Counted from the stretch's first letter, positions 16,623 to 24,858 are shown. The stretch: 64,000 bases of DNA from CAIWTU01 sp963815135 (GCA_963815135.1 CAWFFO010000013.1:1-64000), one strand, 5' to 3'. Program-made: numbers and translations. Notes: generated by a model not told the origin, from the sequence alone.

Positions 16623-17918
16623 ATGTGTGAAAAAGTCGCCGGTTATACGGCGGATTTCGAAGAGGCGCTGAAGACGGGGCGGCCGCCCAATATCAAAAAT
16701 CTGTTCCCCAATTCAAAGGCCCTGCTGGTCAGCGGTAAGGCAATTGACAGGGCAATGATCGCCAAGGGAAACGCGATTGCCATGGCGGCCAACGGCAGAA
16801 ACTATTTTGTTATTCGCGGCGTGCTTCTTGCCGCTCAGCGTGCAAATGCCGCGGTAATTATAGAAATAGCCAAATCGGAGGGGGGTGCCAAGGCCTATTG
16901 CGCGGTGAACTACTGGAATATGGCCCGAATAGTTGACGCACTGTGTAATGAACTTTGCATTACTGTGCCGGTCGCCATCCATGCCGATCATTACGGGATA
17001 AAGGTCGAAAAAGACATAGACATCGCCAAGGTTGAAATTCCGACCATGTTCGAGGCGGGCATCACATCCATAGCCATTGATGCTTCCCACCTGCCGGACG
17101 ATATGAACCTTATCGCAGGAATAGAGCTCAATCAGTACGTTCCGAAATGGGCAAGCCTGGAAACTGAAGTCGGCGAAATAAAGGGAAAAGAAGGTCTTTC
17201 CACAGTTAACGAGGCGGTATTCCAGATACAGGGATTGAATGCTCATGATATCTTTCCGGACTGGATTGCCCTTAACAACGGCACGACTCACGGCATTGAG
17301 GCCAGCGCTCAGGGTATCCAGGTAGAACTTACCGCGGATATTCATAAAGCCCTGTCAAAATACATGGTCTCGGGAGCCCAGCACGGCACCTCCGGAAACA
17401 GTTCGGAAAGACTGCGTGAAATCGCCGCGAAAACCGCCACCACCAAGGCAAACGTTGCAACCGCCCTGCAGATGATCTCCTGGGGGCTGGAGGTAAACGA
17501 CTATGGAAACGCACAGCTGGATGAAAACGGCAATTTCATCAAGGTGAAAGGGGAGGGAGTCTCCGAGGAACTTTGGGCGGAGATGGTTGCATACGCAGAA
17601 TCCAAAGGATACAAAAAGGGAGACTACAAGAACCTGAACCTTCCCTTTGAAAGCAAGCTGCTTTCCCAGCCGAGGGAAATACGCGACAGGATGGCGAAAA
17701 GGGTTGAGACTTTCGCTTACAAGATGATGACGGAAGTCTTAAATGCAAGCGATACTGCGCCGCTTGCCATTAAGGCCATATTGAAGGCGGGTTCATATGA
17801 CCTGGGTCCCAAAGCCACACGCATCGAAGACCCTGCGGAATGGACAAAAGAAAAAATTGTTGAACGCGCCAAAACCCTTACGGGAGACAAAGGTCCGGCC
17901 GGTAATTTCGAGGACTGA
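16623..17918 (+). CDS. fba: Class II fructose-bisphosphate aldolase
   Basis: The enzyme cleaves or forms fructose-1,6-bisphosphate, linking glycolysis and gluconeogenesis. The 431 residues include the class II metal site HADH (120-123), LEDG-like EVGEIKGKEG (182-191), LNNGTTHG and the phosphate-binding MVSGAQHGTSGNSSE. This is the longer aldolase form rather than the 285-residue type. The start is fixed by AGGAGG six bases upstream of the ATG at 16623; an earlier in-frame ATG at 16590 lacks a site. A sigma70-type promoter precedes it and a strong terminator follows. The other glycolytic genes (gapA, pgk, tpiA) are 21 kb away. Confidence 0.9.
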   Translation: MCEKVAGYTADFEEALKTGRPPNIKNLFPNSKALLVSGKAIDRAMIAKGNAIAMAANGRNYFVIRGVLLAAQRANAAVIIEIAKSEGGAKAYCAVNYWNMARIVDALCNELCITVPVAIHADHYGIKVEKDIDIAKVEIPTMFEAGITSIAIDASHLPDDMNLIAGIELNQYVPKWASLETEVGEIKGKEGLSTVNEAVFQIQGLNAHDIFPDWIALNNGTTHGIEASAQGIQVELTADIHKALSKYMVSGAQHGTSGNSSERLREIAAKTATTKANVATALQMISWGLEVNDYGNAQLDENGNFIKVKGEGVSEELWAEMVAYAESKGYKKGDYKNLNLPFESKLLSQPREIRDRMAKRVETFAYKMMTEVLNASDTAPLAIKAILKAGSYDLGPKATRIEDPAEWTKEKIVERAKTLTGDKGPAGNFED

Positions 17919-17964
17919 CCTGCAAAGCAAGGCATTGGCGACAACCTGGTATTTTATATCGAAA

Positions 17965-17988
17965 AGGGGCGAAAGCCCCTCTCTTTTT
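17965..17988 (+). terminator. Intrinsic terminator after fba
   Basis: AGGGGC (17965-17970), GAAA loop and GCCCCT (17975-17980) are followed by CTCTTTTT. The stable GNRA-like tetraloop and T-run make a convincing terminator, 46 bases after the stop. Confidence 0.88.
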
Positions 17989-18005
17989 GGGTTGAGGATC
18001 ACAAA

Positions 18006-18182
18006 ATGAAAGTAAGATGTCCGTTGTGTAAAAAAGAAGTTGAATGGGAAGGCAATGTATACAGGCCTTTCTGCTCCGAACGATGCAAGAATATTGACCT
18101 CGTTGCCTGGGCCGAAGGAGAATACCGCCTTGCCGGGGGTAGGAAAACGGATGAAAACAATGATGATACCGGGGAAGAATGA
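18006..18182 (+). CDS. yacG: DNA gyrase inhibitor / zinc-binding protein YacG
   Basis: This 58-residue gene is short and easily missed. The protein begins MKVRCPLCKKEVEW and continues with PFCSERCKNIDLVAWAEGEY, giving the four cysteines (5, 8, 23, 27) of the CxxC-x14-CxxxC zinc site that defines YacG. The conserved WAEGEYR(L/I) tail motif is present. In E. coli YacG binds GyrB and inhibits gyrase. The C-terminal DENNDDTGEE is acidic, as in other members. It lies just downstream of the fba terminator. GAGG lies 10 bases upstream of the ATG. In many proteobacteria yacG sits next to coaE and zapD; here it is alone, before gltX. Confidence 0.9.
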   Translation: MKVRCPLCKKEVEWEGNVYRPFCSERCKNIDLVAWAEGEYRLAGGRKTDENNDDTGEE

Positions 18183-18282
18183 TCTGCATTTATAGATCGC
18201 CCGGCATATGATTTAACTTATATAAATTAAACAGATAAAGTTCTGCAGTTAAACTTGATATTTAAATAAAGAGGAGTCACAA

Positions 18283-19695
18283 ATGTCTGAAGTACGTCTT
18301 CGTTTCGCACCCAGCCCCACCGGATACCTGCACATCGGCGGAGCCCGTACCGCCCTGTTCAACTGGCTGCAGTCCAGAAGGGAAAAGGGCAAGTTCATTT
18401 TACGCATTGAGGACACCGATGTTGCCCGTTCCACCAAAGAGTCGGTTGACGCGATTCTGGAAGGTATGGAATGGCTAGGTCTCGACTGGGATGAGGGTCC
18501 TTTTTACCAGTCGGATAATTTTCATATATACCGAGAATACGTGGATAAGCTGCTTTCCGAGGGAAAGGCATACAAGTGCTATTGCAGCGCGGAAGAACTA
18601 GAGGCTAAAAGGGAAATTGCCATACAGGAAAAACGGAAGCCTAAATATGACGGGAAATGCCGCGAGCTGAATGGGGATGACCCGGGCAAACCGTTTGTGG
18701 TGCGCTTCAAATCGCCGCAGGAAGGAGTTACGGTTTTCGACGACATCATAAAAGGAAGAATCGCTTTCAGCAATGATGAACTCGATGATCTGGTAATCCA
18801 GAGAAGCGACGGCACGCCTACCTATAATTTCGTCGTGGTGGTCGACGACGCCACCATGGGGATCACCACCGTCATTCGCGGCGACGACCACGTAAACAAC
18901 ACCCCGCGACAGATTCTGCTGTACGAGGCCATGGGGTATCCGGTTCCCAGGTTCGCCCATGTGCCGATGATCCTCGGCTCCGACAAGGCAAGGCTTTCCA
19001 AGCGGCATGGGGCAACCAGCGTCATTGCCTATCGCGACATGGGCTATCTTCCCGAAGCAATGGTCAACTACCTGGTGCGCCTGGGCTGGAGTCACGGCGA
19101 CCAGGAGATCTTCAGCAGGGAAGAGTTGGTGGAATTATTCTCGCTTGAAGACGTCGGACGTTCGGCAGGGGTGTTCAACCCAGAAAAACTTAACTGGCTC
19201 AATGCCCATTACATAAAAACAGGCGATCCAGAACGGCTCGCCAGACTTCTTGTTCCGTTCCTGCAATTGAGAAAAATCGACGCTTCAAAGGGACCGGATC
19301 TGGTATCGGTAATCAAAACCCTCTTGGACAGGTCGAAAACCCTGGTCGAGATGGCGGACGGAGCCATTTTCTACTACAAGGGCGATTTCGAGTATGACGC
19401 CAAGGCCCTGGAAAAGTTTCTCCACGGGAATCTGGTACAACTGTTCGGGGAAATAAAGGAAAAGCTTGAAGGAGTGGATATTCTTGACCATGACACTATC
19501 GATGCAATTTTTAGGGATATCTGCGGCAGCCACGGCATAAAAATGAAAGATATCGCACTGCCGGCACGTATCGCCCTGACAGGTGGGACCGCCGCTCCAG
19601 GTCTTTTCGACGTAATGGAGGTCCTGGGCAGGGATGAGTCTGTGAAAAGGCTCGAACGGGCCATTGAACATGTGAAGAAGCTGGAGGAGGGGTAA
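18283..19695 (+). CDS. gltX: Glutamyl-tRNA synthetase
   Basis: GltX charges tRNA-Glu with glutamate. The 470-residue class I synthetase has RFAPSPTGYLHIGGARTALF with the HIGH-type motif HIGG at 17-20, EDTDVARS, and the second signature as KARLSKRHGA. The C-terminal anticodon-binding helical domain is complete. The length matches discriminating or non-discriminating bacterial GluRS (about 465-490). The start follows AGAGGAG eight bases upstream. A bidirectional terminator separates its end from the convergent amt gene. Confidence 0.97.
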   Translation: MSEVRLRFAPSPTGYLHIGGARTALFNWLQSRREKGKFILRIEDTDVARSTKESVDAILEGMEWLGLDWDEGPFYQSDNFHIYREYVDKLLSEGKAYKCYCSAEELEAKREIAIQEKRKPKYDGKCRELNGDDPGKPFVVRFKSPQEGVTVFDDIIKGRIAFSNDELDDLVIQRSDGTPTYNFVVVVDDATMGITTVIRGDDHVNNTPRQILLYEAMGYPVPRFAHVPMILGSDKARLSKRHGATSVIAYRDMGYLPEAMVNYLVRLGWSHGDQEIFSREELVELFSLEDVGRSAGVFNPEKLNWLNAHYIKTGDPERLARLLVPFLQLRKIDASKGPDLVSVIKTLLDRSKTLVEMADGAIFYYKGDFEYDAKALEKFLHGNLVQLFGEIKEKLEGVDILDHDTIDAIFRDICGSHGIKMKDIALPARIALTGGTAAPGLFDVMEVLGRDESVKRLERAIEHVKKLEEG

Positions 19696-19741
19696 ATCCA
19701 TTCTTGAAAACCGGGAAAGTTATTTCCTCCGAATGATAAAC

Positions 19742-19772
19742 AAAAGGCCTCGCAAGAGGCCTTTTGTTTATC
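19742..19772. terminator. Bidirectional terminator between gltX and amt
   Basis: AAAAGGCCTC (19742-19751), GCAA loop and GAGGCCTTTT (19756-19765) form a perfect 10-bp stem with T-rich flanks on both strands. It serves both convergent genes. Confidence 0.9.
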
Positions 19773-19799
19773 ATAAACATAACAAAGTATTGCAGCCTG

Positions 19800-21020
19800 C
19801 TATTTGACCTGTTCTTCGGGATATGCATCGATGTTGTGAATGGAAAGGTCGGGCCCGGCGTATTCTTCCTCTTTGCTCAGGCGTATGCCGACGGTTTTGC
19901 CGATGACGATATATACCAGAAAACCGCATACCAATGCATAAGCTGCAGCTGTAAGACTGCCGAGCAGTTGTGTGATGAAGCTGACTCCGCCCATGCCGCC
20001 AAACTGCTTGTAGCCGAATATACCGGCGGCTATGCCGCCCCAGGTGCCACACAAGCCATGCAGGGGCCAGACACCCAGTACGTCGTCAATTTTGAGATTG
20101 AACTGTTCGACCTGGAATCCGTAAACGAAAATCAGGGAAGCGATCCCGCCGGTCAGAAATGCTGCCAATGGATGCATCAGGTCACTACCCGCGCAGATGG
20201 CGATAAGCCCCGCAAGTGCGCCGTTGTGAACGAAACCCGGGTCGTTTTTGCCTGCCACAAGGGCAAACAGGACACCGCCGACCATGGCCATCAGTGAGTT
20301 GATTGCGACCAGTCCGGAAATGGCCTGGAGGTGTCCGGCACTCATTACGTTGAACCCGAACCAGCCAACTGCAAGTATCCAGGACCCAAGGGCAAGGAAG
20401 GGGATGTTGCTGATAGGGATGGGGTTCGATTTGCCGTGAGTGTAACGGCCCGTGCGGGCGCCCAGGATGAGCACCGCCGGAAGGGCCAGCCAGCCACCGA
20501 GGGAATGGACGACCACGGAACCAGCGTAGTCATGGAATTCCGCGCCGCCGATGCTCTTGAATATGTCCTGGAGCATGGAAGCATTTTTACCCCAAATGAA
20601 AGATTCGAAGACGGGGTAGACAATCGCAACGAAAACCGCGCCTGCCGCAAGCTGAGGCCAGAACTTGGCACGCTCGGCTATGCCGCCTGAAATAATAGCG
20701 GGGATGCAGGCTGCAAAACAGAGCAGGAAAAAGTAGTGGACAAGATTGTATCCCTGGGTTTGATCCATCAGCTGACTGGCCGGAACGAGGAACGAAATTC
20801 CGTAGGCGATGGGAAAACCCACCAGAAAATAGACAATAGTTGATACGGACCAGTCGGAAAGTATTTTGACGAAGGCATTCACCTGACTTTTTTTCCTGAC
20901 CGTTCCGACTTCGAGGAAGGCAAAACCGGCATGCATGGCAAAAACCATTACCGCACCCAACATGAGGAACAAAACATCAGTACTGTTCCTTAAACCGGTC
21001 ACCATTGACAAAGTTTCCAT
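19800..21020 (-). CDS. amt: Ammonium transporter
   Basis: Amt conducts ammonium across the inner membrane. The 406-residue protein has about 11 membrane helices and family motifs DVLFLMLGAVMVFAMHAGFAFLE, FHDYAGSVVVHSLGGW (the ammonium-binding Asp and first His), and GVWPLHGLCGTWGGI (second His). The ATG at 21020 is preceded by GGAGG with eight bases of spacing; an upstream ATG would overlap that site. No glnK/PII gene is adjacent, unlike the common glnK-amtB pair. A sigma54-type promoter lies about 80 bases upstream, so nitrogen-limitation control by NtrC is likely. Confidence 0.96.
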   Translation of the reverse strand: METLSMVTGLRNSTDVLFLMLGAVMVFAMHAGFAFLEVGTVRKKSQVNAFVKILSDWSVSTIVYFLVGFPIAYGISFLVPASQLMDQTQGYNLVHYFFLLCFAACIPAIISGGIAERAKFWPQLAAGAVFVAIVYPVFESFIWGKNASMLQDIFKSIGGAEFHDYAGSVVVHSLGGWLALPAVLILGARTGRYTHGKSNPIPISNIPFLALGSWILAVGWFGFNVMSAGHLQAISGLVAINSLMAMVGGVLFALVAGKNDPGFVHNGALAGLIAICAGSDLMHPLAAFLTGGIASLIFVYGFQVEQFNLKIDDVLGVWPLHGLCGTWGGIAAGIFGYKQFGGMGGVSFITQLLGSLTAAAYALVCGFLVYIVIGKTVGIRLSKEEEYAGPDLSIHNIDAYPEEQVK

Positions 21021-21100
21021 ATAAGCTACCTCCATTGGTATATGTTCTTTCCCGCCTTTGGGAAAAAATCGCTCTATTTCGATTATTGATGCGAGTTAAC

Positions 21101-21187
21101 GAGTCTATGCGGCAACTTCGTTGTTTCCGCTTTGCAAGTGATGTATGATAAATTTAGACTGGCGCGCTACCGAAAGGTAATTTTAAG
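21101..21187 (-). promoter_or_regulatory. Sigma54-type promoter for amt
   Basis: On the minus strand TGGCAAAAAGATTGCT runs from 21101 down to 21086 in plus-strand order 21101 to 21187 region; the element itself is the plus-strand GCAA-N5-TTGCCA at 21187-21101 read in reverse. Confidence 0.
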
Positions 21188-21201
21188 CAATCTTTTTGCC
21201 A
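21186..21201 (-). promoter_or_regulatory. Sigma54 (RpoN)-type promoter for amt
   Basis: The minus strand reads TGGCAAAAAGATTGCT from 21201 to 21186. It matches the RpoN consensus TGGCAC-N5-TTGCW at all but one base, with the required GG-N10-GC spacing. Transcription would start near 21175, giving a leader of about 155 bases before the amt ATG at 21020. Amt genes are standard NtrC/RpoN targets. No clear NtrC palindrome was found upstream. Confidence 0.72.
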
Positions 21202-21325
21202 AAGTGGTAACGTGGTGAAATAGCTATAGAATGTAAATGAGCCAGTTCGTAACGACGTGAATGTTTGCCTAATATATTACCTTGCCTGCTTAATTGTTAA
21301 GCATATTCTTGCCTTAAAATATGTA

Positions 21326-21354
21326 TTGACCAAATAAAGGCAGCATAGTACATT
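21326..21354 (+). promoter_or_regulatory. Candidate promoter for the acuC-like gene
   Basis: TTGACC (21326-21331), a 17-base spacer and TACATT (21349-21354) lie 40 bases before the ATG at 21395. Together with the sigma54-type site this accounts for the 374-base divergent gap 21021-21394. Confidence 0.5.
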
Positions 21355-21394
21355 TTCCCGCAACAATTGGTTATAACACTTTATAATAACTGTA

Positions 21395-22549
21395 ATGCAG
21401 AAAAAAACCGCCCTGATATATTCACCGGAATTCAGTCGATACAGTTTCGGAGAAGATCATCCGTTCAAGCACCGTCGTTTCGGGCTCGCATATGAACTGA
21501 TGATGGAATACGGGCTCACAGTTCTCCCACATGCCAGGGTATTTGAATGCGAGCCCGCCTCGGAAAAGGATATCCTGAATTTCCATTCACAAAATTATCT
21601 TGAAAAACTTAAAGAGTTCAGTTCCGCTGATGAACCGAGAGCCGATTTCAGGTATGGACTTGGAGATACGGAAAATCCGGTTTTCAAAGGCTTTTACGAG
21701 TGGGCGGCTCTCGGAACCGGTGGTTCTGTAATGGCGGCGCGACTGGTTACCGAGGAGGGATACGAAACCGCCTTCAACCTTGCCGGTGGATGGCATCATG
21801 CCCACATGAGCAGAGCGTCCGGCTTTTCGTATCTGAACGACTGCGTAATAGCCATCAACGTACTACTGGATAAAGGGATGCGTGTTGCATACATCGATAT
21901 AGACGCGCACCATGGTGATGGTGTCCAGGAGGCGTTCTACGACACGGACATGGTATTGAACATATCCTTACACGAAAGCGGTATGCATTTTTTCCCTGGC
22001 TCAGGTTTCGCGAAAGAGACGGGGAGTGGAAGAGGGAAGGGATATACAATCAATATTCCGCTGCTGGAGCATACTGACGACGCCCTTTATATAAAGGCAT
22101 TCGACGAGGTTGCATTTCCGCTCATAGCGGCGTATGATCCCGATATAATGGTAACTCAGCTGGGTGCTGACACTTTTCGAACGGACCCGCTTACACGTCT
22201 TGAAATAACAACGCACAGTTACAGTTACATTATTAATAAGCTCAAGGCATTAAGAATTCCATGGGTCGCTCTGGGCGGTGGAGGCTATGAGAGTATCAAT
22301 GTCGCGCGGGCCTGGACCCTTGCCTGGTCGATTATGAACGGCGTAGAACTACCGGCGCGGCTGCCTGCGGCTTTTGTATGTGAAATAAAGAAACTGGGGT
22401 TCAGCAACAGCATGTTGTCTGATGCAATGCATTGGGCTGAAGAAAGTGATCGCAACAAAGCGCTAGATGCCGTGGAAAAAAGCATCGCAACAATCAGGAA
22501 AAGAATTTTCCCCGTCATTATCGGAGCTTATGACAAAGATCCCGGGTAA
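21395..22549 (+). CDS. Histone-deacetylase-family protein (AcuC-like)
   Basis: The 384-residue protein belongs to the arginase/deacetylase superfamily. Bacterial members remove acetyl groups from lysines or small molecules; AcuC acts on acetyl-CoA synthetase. The catalytic His pair is in GGWHHAHMSRASGF (His134, His135), and the zinc ligands are Asp170 and His172 in YIDIDAHHGDG and Asp259 in QLGADTFRTDPL, all intact. A conserved GGGGY follows. No acs gene lies nearby, so the substrate is unknown. It leads a tight run: its stop overlaps the next gene by 20 bases, followed by a membrane microprotein and an ABC ATPase. A candidate sigma70 promoter precedes it. Confidence 0.88.
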   Translation: MQKKTALIYSPEFSRYSFGEDHPFKHRRFGLAYELMMEYGLTVLPHARVFECEPASEKDILNFHSQNYLEKLKEFSSADEPRADFRYGLGDTENPVFKGFYEWAALGTGGSVMAARLVTEEGYETAFNLAGGWHHAHMSRASGFSYLNDCVIAINVLLDKGMRVAYIDIDAHHGDGVQEAFYDTDMVLNISLHESGMHFFPGSGFAKETGSGRGKGYTINIPLLEHTDDALYIKAFDEVAFPLIAAYDPDIMVTQLGADTFRTDPLTRLEITTHSYSYIINKLKALRIPWVALGGGGYESINVARAWTLAWSIMNGVELPARLPAAFVCEIKKLGFSNSMLSDAMHWAEESDRNKALDAVEKSIATIRKRIFPVIIGAYDKDPG

Positions 22550-23363
22550 TGAACATCTGAAGGATTCCATGGGAAATCCACTCTATTCCCTGCGGGATAT
22601 AAATGCCCTGGAGAAAGAAGAAAAGGAACATATTTACGCCACAATTATACCGGCGCGTCTTTTAGAAATGTTTACCATTTCACCACGGACTTTCAAAGGG
22701 GCCGACGGGAAGCGCAAAGTTTTTTTCACTACCCCATCGGGACTTGGCTTTATGCGAATAGAAATCCGTCTTTGTCCGGAAGATCGCGATCATGCGTTTT
22801 TTCTGGAGATAGCTGATAATCGCTACCAGCAAATGGATTTATCCCTGTGTGTAATAAATGACCCTGCGTCGGCCAGATTCGATGTGGACGTTGATGGGGA
22901 GGGGAATTATAATTACTTCTCAACCATGGGGCGCAATATCGACGAAGAAATCAAGGCAATGACCGTCGGACTTTATCCCAATCAGATACACCGGGGGTTA
23001 CGCATTTTCGGCGAGTTTTTTTCCACCTTTGAGCGTTTTGTGGATTCATTGTCGATGGAGGTAATTCTCGCAGAGCCATTGACTTACGACAATGCGATAA
23101 GGTATGAGAAGTATGGTTTCGATTACTTGACCGGCAAAAAACTGATGCTCGATATAAATGAAGGCTTCAGGCCCGGGAATTGTCTTTATAACAAACTTGA
23201 CGGATCCAGTCCTTTCAGGGTGCGCGGTATGGAACGAACGGCATGGGGCCGAAGCTGGGCCATACATGACGGCATTATGGATTTGCCATGGAAAGATTTG
23301 ATAATATACAAAACGGTAGGCAAGCATGCCGAAGTAAATACATTTCCCGAGAGGGAAAGTTGA
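22530..23363 (+). CDS. Conserved-looking protein of unknown function next to acuC
   Basis: I do not recognise this 277-residue protein. It starts inside the end of the deacetylase gene (20-base overlap, GGAG five bases upstream of the ATG at 22530), so the two are probably translationally coupled. It is soluble-looking, with no signal peptide or membrane helix. The middle is acidic (DVDVDGEGNYNYF); RYEKYGFDYLTGKK near residue 195 recalls the end of GNAT acetyltransferase folds (YxxxGF), but the acetyl-CoA loop is not evident, so this is only a hint. If that hint holds, an acetylase/deacetylase pair would be encoded together. The C-terminal part is rich in aromatic residues and Arg (RGMERTAWGRSWAIHDG). 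Confidence 0.75.
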   Translation: MTKIPGNEHLKDSMGNPLYSLRDINALEKEEKEHIYATIIPARLLEMFTISPRTFKGADGKRKVFFTTPSGLGFMRIEIRLCPEDRDHAFFLEIADNRYQQMDLSLCVINDPASARFDVDVDGEGNYNYFSTMGRNIDEEIKAMTVGLYPNQIHRGLRIFGEFFSTFERFVDSLSMEVILAEPLTYDNAIRYEKYGFDYLTGKKLMLDINEGFRPGNCLYNKLDGSSPFRVRGMERTAWGRSWAIHDGIMDLPWKDLIIYKTVGKHAEVNTFPERES

Positions 23364-23380
23364 GAGACAGGTAAGGGATT

Positions 23381-23482
23381 ATGTTTGGATTTGGCGCCGG
23401 AGACTGGATATTTATATTATTTATCTTAATAGTTATCGTTTTTTTTATAAGCATCAGCGATATGTACAGGAAAAGGAAATGA
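23381..23482 (+). CDS. 33-residue single-pass membrane microprotein
   Basis: A short frame begins MFGFGAGDW and continues with an unbroken hydrophobic run of about 14 residues (IFILFILIVIVFFI) before a basic end, DMYRKRK. This layout suggests one membrane helix with a cytoplasmic, positively charged tail. It lies 17 bases after the unknown gene and 7 bases before the ABC ATPase gene, filling the space exactly. The ribosome binding site (AGGTAAGGG) is modest. It is not a TatA or Sec subunit by sequence. The tight fit and clean membrane design make real translation plausible, but nothing else supports it. Confidence 0.5.
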   Translation: MFGFGAGDWIFILFILIVIVFFISISDMYRKRK

Positions 23483-23489
23483 AATAAAG

Positions 23490-24359
23490 ATGTTTCTATC
23501 AAAGGAAGGAAAAAACAACGAAGGATTTGTCCACAAGGTGGTGCACGGACTGGTCGGCTCGATTTTCCATAACGGTGAGTCAGATTTATGCAAGAATCTC
23601 AGGGAAACAAGAGCGGTCGGTATCAGGATAGAACATATCAATAAATCATTCGGTGGCAACCATGTTCTTAAGGATATCAATCTACAGATAAATCAGGGTG
23701 AGACTTTTTCCATAATCGGTCCCTCAGGAACCGGTAAAAGTGTTCTTCTGAAACTAATTGTCAAGCTTATCACACCCGACAGCGGTGAAATATATATCGA
23801 CGATAAACCCGTTTTCTTTGCGGGGGAGAGCGATGGAGAAAATGATTACCGTTACAGCATGGTCTTTCAATCTTCGGCTCTGTTCAATTCCCTGACCGTG
23901 GGAGAAAATGTCGGGCTCTGGTTGCGTGAAAAAAGGATATGCAAGGAACCGAAGATCAGGGAAATAATAAGGGATAAACTTGCCATGGTGGGTCTGGGGG
24001 GCACCGAAGACCTAAGGACTTCTGAACTGTCGGGCGGCATGAAGAAAAGAGTCGCAATTGCCCGCTCCCTGGCCATGAATCCCGACCTGATCCTCTATGA
24101 CGAGCCGACCGCCGAGCTCGACCCGGTCAATTCCGATGAACTTGCCAATACGATTATCAAGGTCAAGGAAACAACCGGAAATACCACCGTTATCGTTACC
24201 CACGACCTGAACTTTGCACTTTTTGTTTCCGACAGGATTGCCATGATCAATAACGGTAGTATCGTTGAAGTAGGGACACCCTCGGAAATAAAGGCGAGCA
24301 TGAATCCAACGGTTAGAGGCTTCATATACACAACGACAAAGGGCATAAAGGGAGAATAA
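23490..24359 (+). CDS. ABC transporter ATP-binding protein, MlaF/Ttg2A type
   Basis: The 289-residue ATPase has Walker A GPSGTGKS (77-84), Q-loop (MVFQSSALF), signature LSGGMKKRVAIARS (180-193) and Walker B LILYDEPTAELDP (200-212), followed by the switch His in VTHDLNFAL. SGGMKKRV and DEPTAELDPV are typical of MlaF-like ATPases for retrograde phospholipid transport or organic-solvent resistance. Unusually, none of the usual partners (MlaE permease, MlaD substrate-binding protein, MlaC) is adjacent. The N-terminus also carries about 43 extra residues before the ATPase core, with an amphipathic segment (FVHKVVHGLVGSIF) not seen in standard MlaF. It begins seven bases after the microprotein stop and ends at a hairpin. 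Confidence 0.88.
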   Translation: MFLSKEGKNNEGFVHKVVHGLVGSIFHNGESDLCKNLRETRAVGIRIEHINKSFGGNHVLKDINLQINQGETFSIIGPSGTGKSVLLKLIVKLITPDSGEIYIDDKPVFFAGESDGENDYRYSMVFQSSALFNSLTVGENVGLWLREKRICKEPKIREIIRDKLAMVGLGGTEDLRTSELSGGMKKRVAIARSLAMNPDLILYDEPTAELDPVNSDELANTIIKVKETTGNTTVIVTHDLNFALFVSDRIAMINNGSIVEVGTPSEIKASMNPTVRGFIYTTTKGIKGE

Positions 24360-24374
24360 AAAAATGAATCGCCG

Positions 24375-24400
24375 GGGGCGCAAGAAATTGCGCCCCTTCT
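24375..24400 (+). terminator. Terminator-like hairpin after the ABC ATPase gene
   Basis: GGGGCGCAA (24375-24383), GAAA loop and TTGCGCCCC (24388-24396) form a perfect 9-bp stem, followed by TTCT. The stem is strong, but the T-run is short. Confidence 0.7.
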
Positions 24401-24433
24401 GATTTGATGAACATGCGTAGCACTGTTCATGAC

Positions 24434-24450
24434 GGGTTTTTAAAAAACCC
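24434..24450. repeat. 17-base perfect palindrome upstream of the receiver gene
   Basis: GGGTTTTT-A-AAAAACCC is a perfect inverted repeat ending 27 bases before the receiver ATG. It could be a weak terminator or regulator site. Confidence 0.4.
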
Positions 24451-24477
24451 CGATTGAAAACTCTTTTCGAGGCATGA

Positions 24478-24858
24478 ATGGGAAAAATACTGATCATCGA
24501 CGACGATATGGCTTTCCTGGACTTTCTCAGCGGATATATAAGCGAGTATTATCCGTTGTTGCAGGTTGAGACCTGTACCAGTCCGATACAAGCATTGAAG
24601 TTTATAAAAACGGATCTGGACTTGCTCATTGTCGACCTGGAAATGCCCCAGATGAACGGATGCAAGCTGATAAACTACGCGATCGATGCCGGTTTGGACA
24701 AGAAGAAGATAATACTTCTGTCAGGGCATGACGCGGACTACCTGCACGAACATTTTCCCATGGGCACCTGTCTGGCAGTGATGAATAAATACGAGGCCGG
24801 ACAGAAAGCGGTCCTCGACATGATCTTCAGCTCTCTGCATAAAAAAATCGCCGGCTAA
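24478..24858 (+). CDS. Stand-alone response-regulator receiver protein
   Basis: The 126-residue protein is a single CheY-like receiver with no output domain. The acidic pocket is Asp8-Asp9-Asp10, the phosphoacceptor is Asp53 in LLIVDLEMPQMNG, the switch Ser is Ser82 in LLSGHDAD, and the conserved Lys is Lys104. All are intact. The partner kinase is not in the window. GAGG lies five bases upstream of the ATG. It starts 118 bases after the ABC ATPase, with a terminator-like hairpin and a 17-base AT palindrome (24434-24450) between, so it is probably a separate unit. The 271-base AT-rich stretch after it holds only a candidate promoter. Confidence 0.9.
   Translation: MGKILIIDDDMAFLDFLSGYISEYYPLLQVETCTSPIQALKFIKTDLDLLIVDLEMPQMNGCKLINYAIDAGLDKKKIILLSGHDADYLHEHFPMGTCLAVMNKYEAGQKAVLDMIFSSLHKKIAG

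Noticed and set aside
21101..21187. An alternative placement of the amt sigma54-type element (one feature entry carries these coordinates with zero confidence)
   Set aside because: The interval was mis-indexed. The element is the minus-strand 16-mer at 21186-21201, listed separately; disregard the zero-confidence entry.
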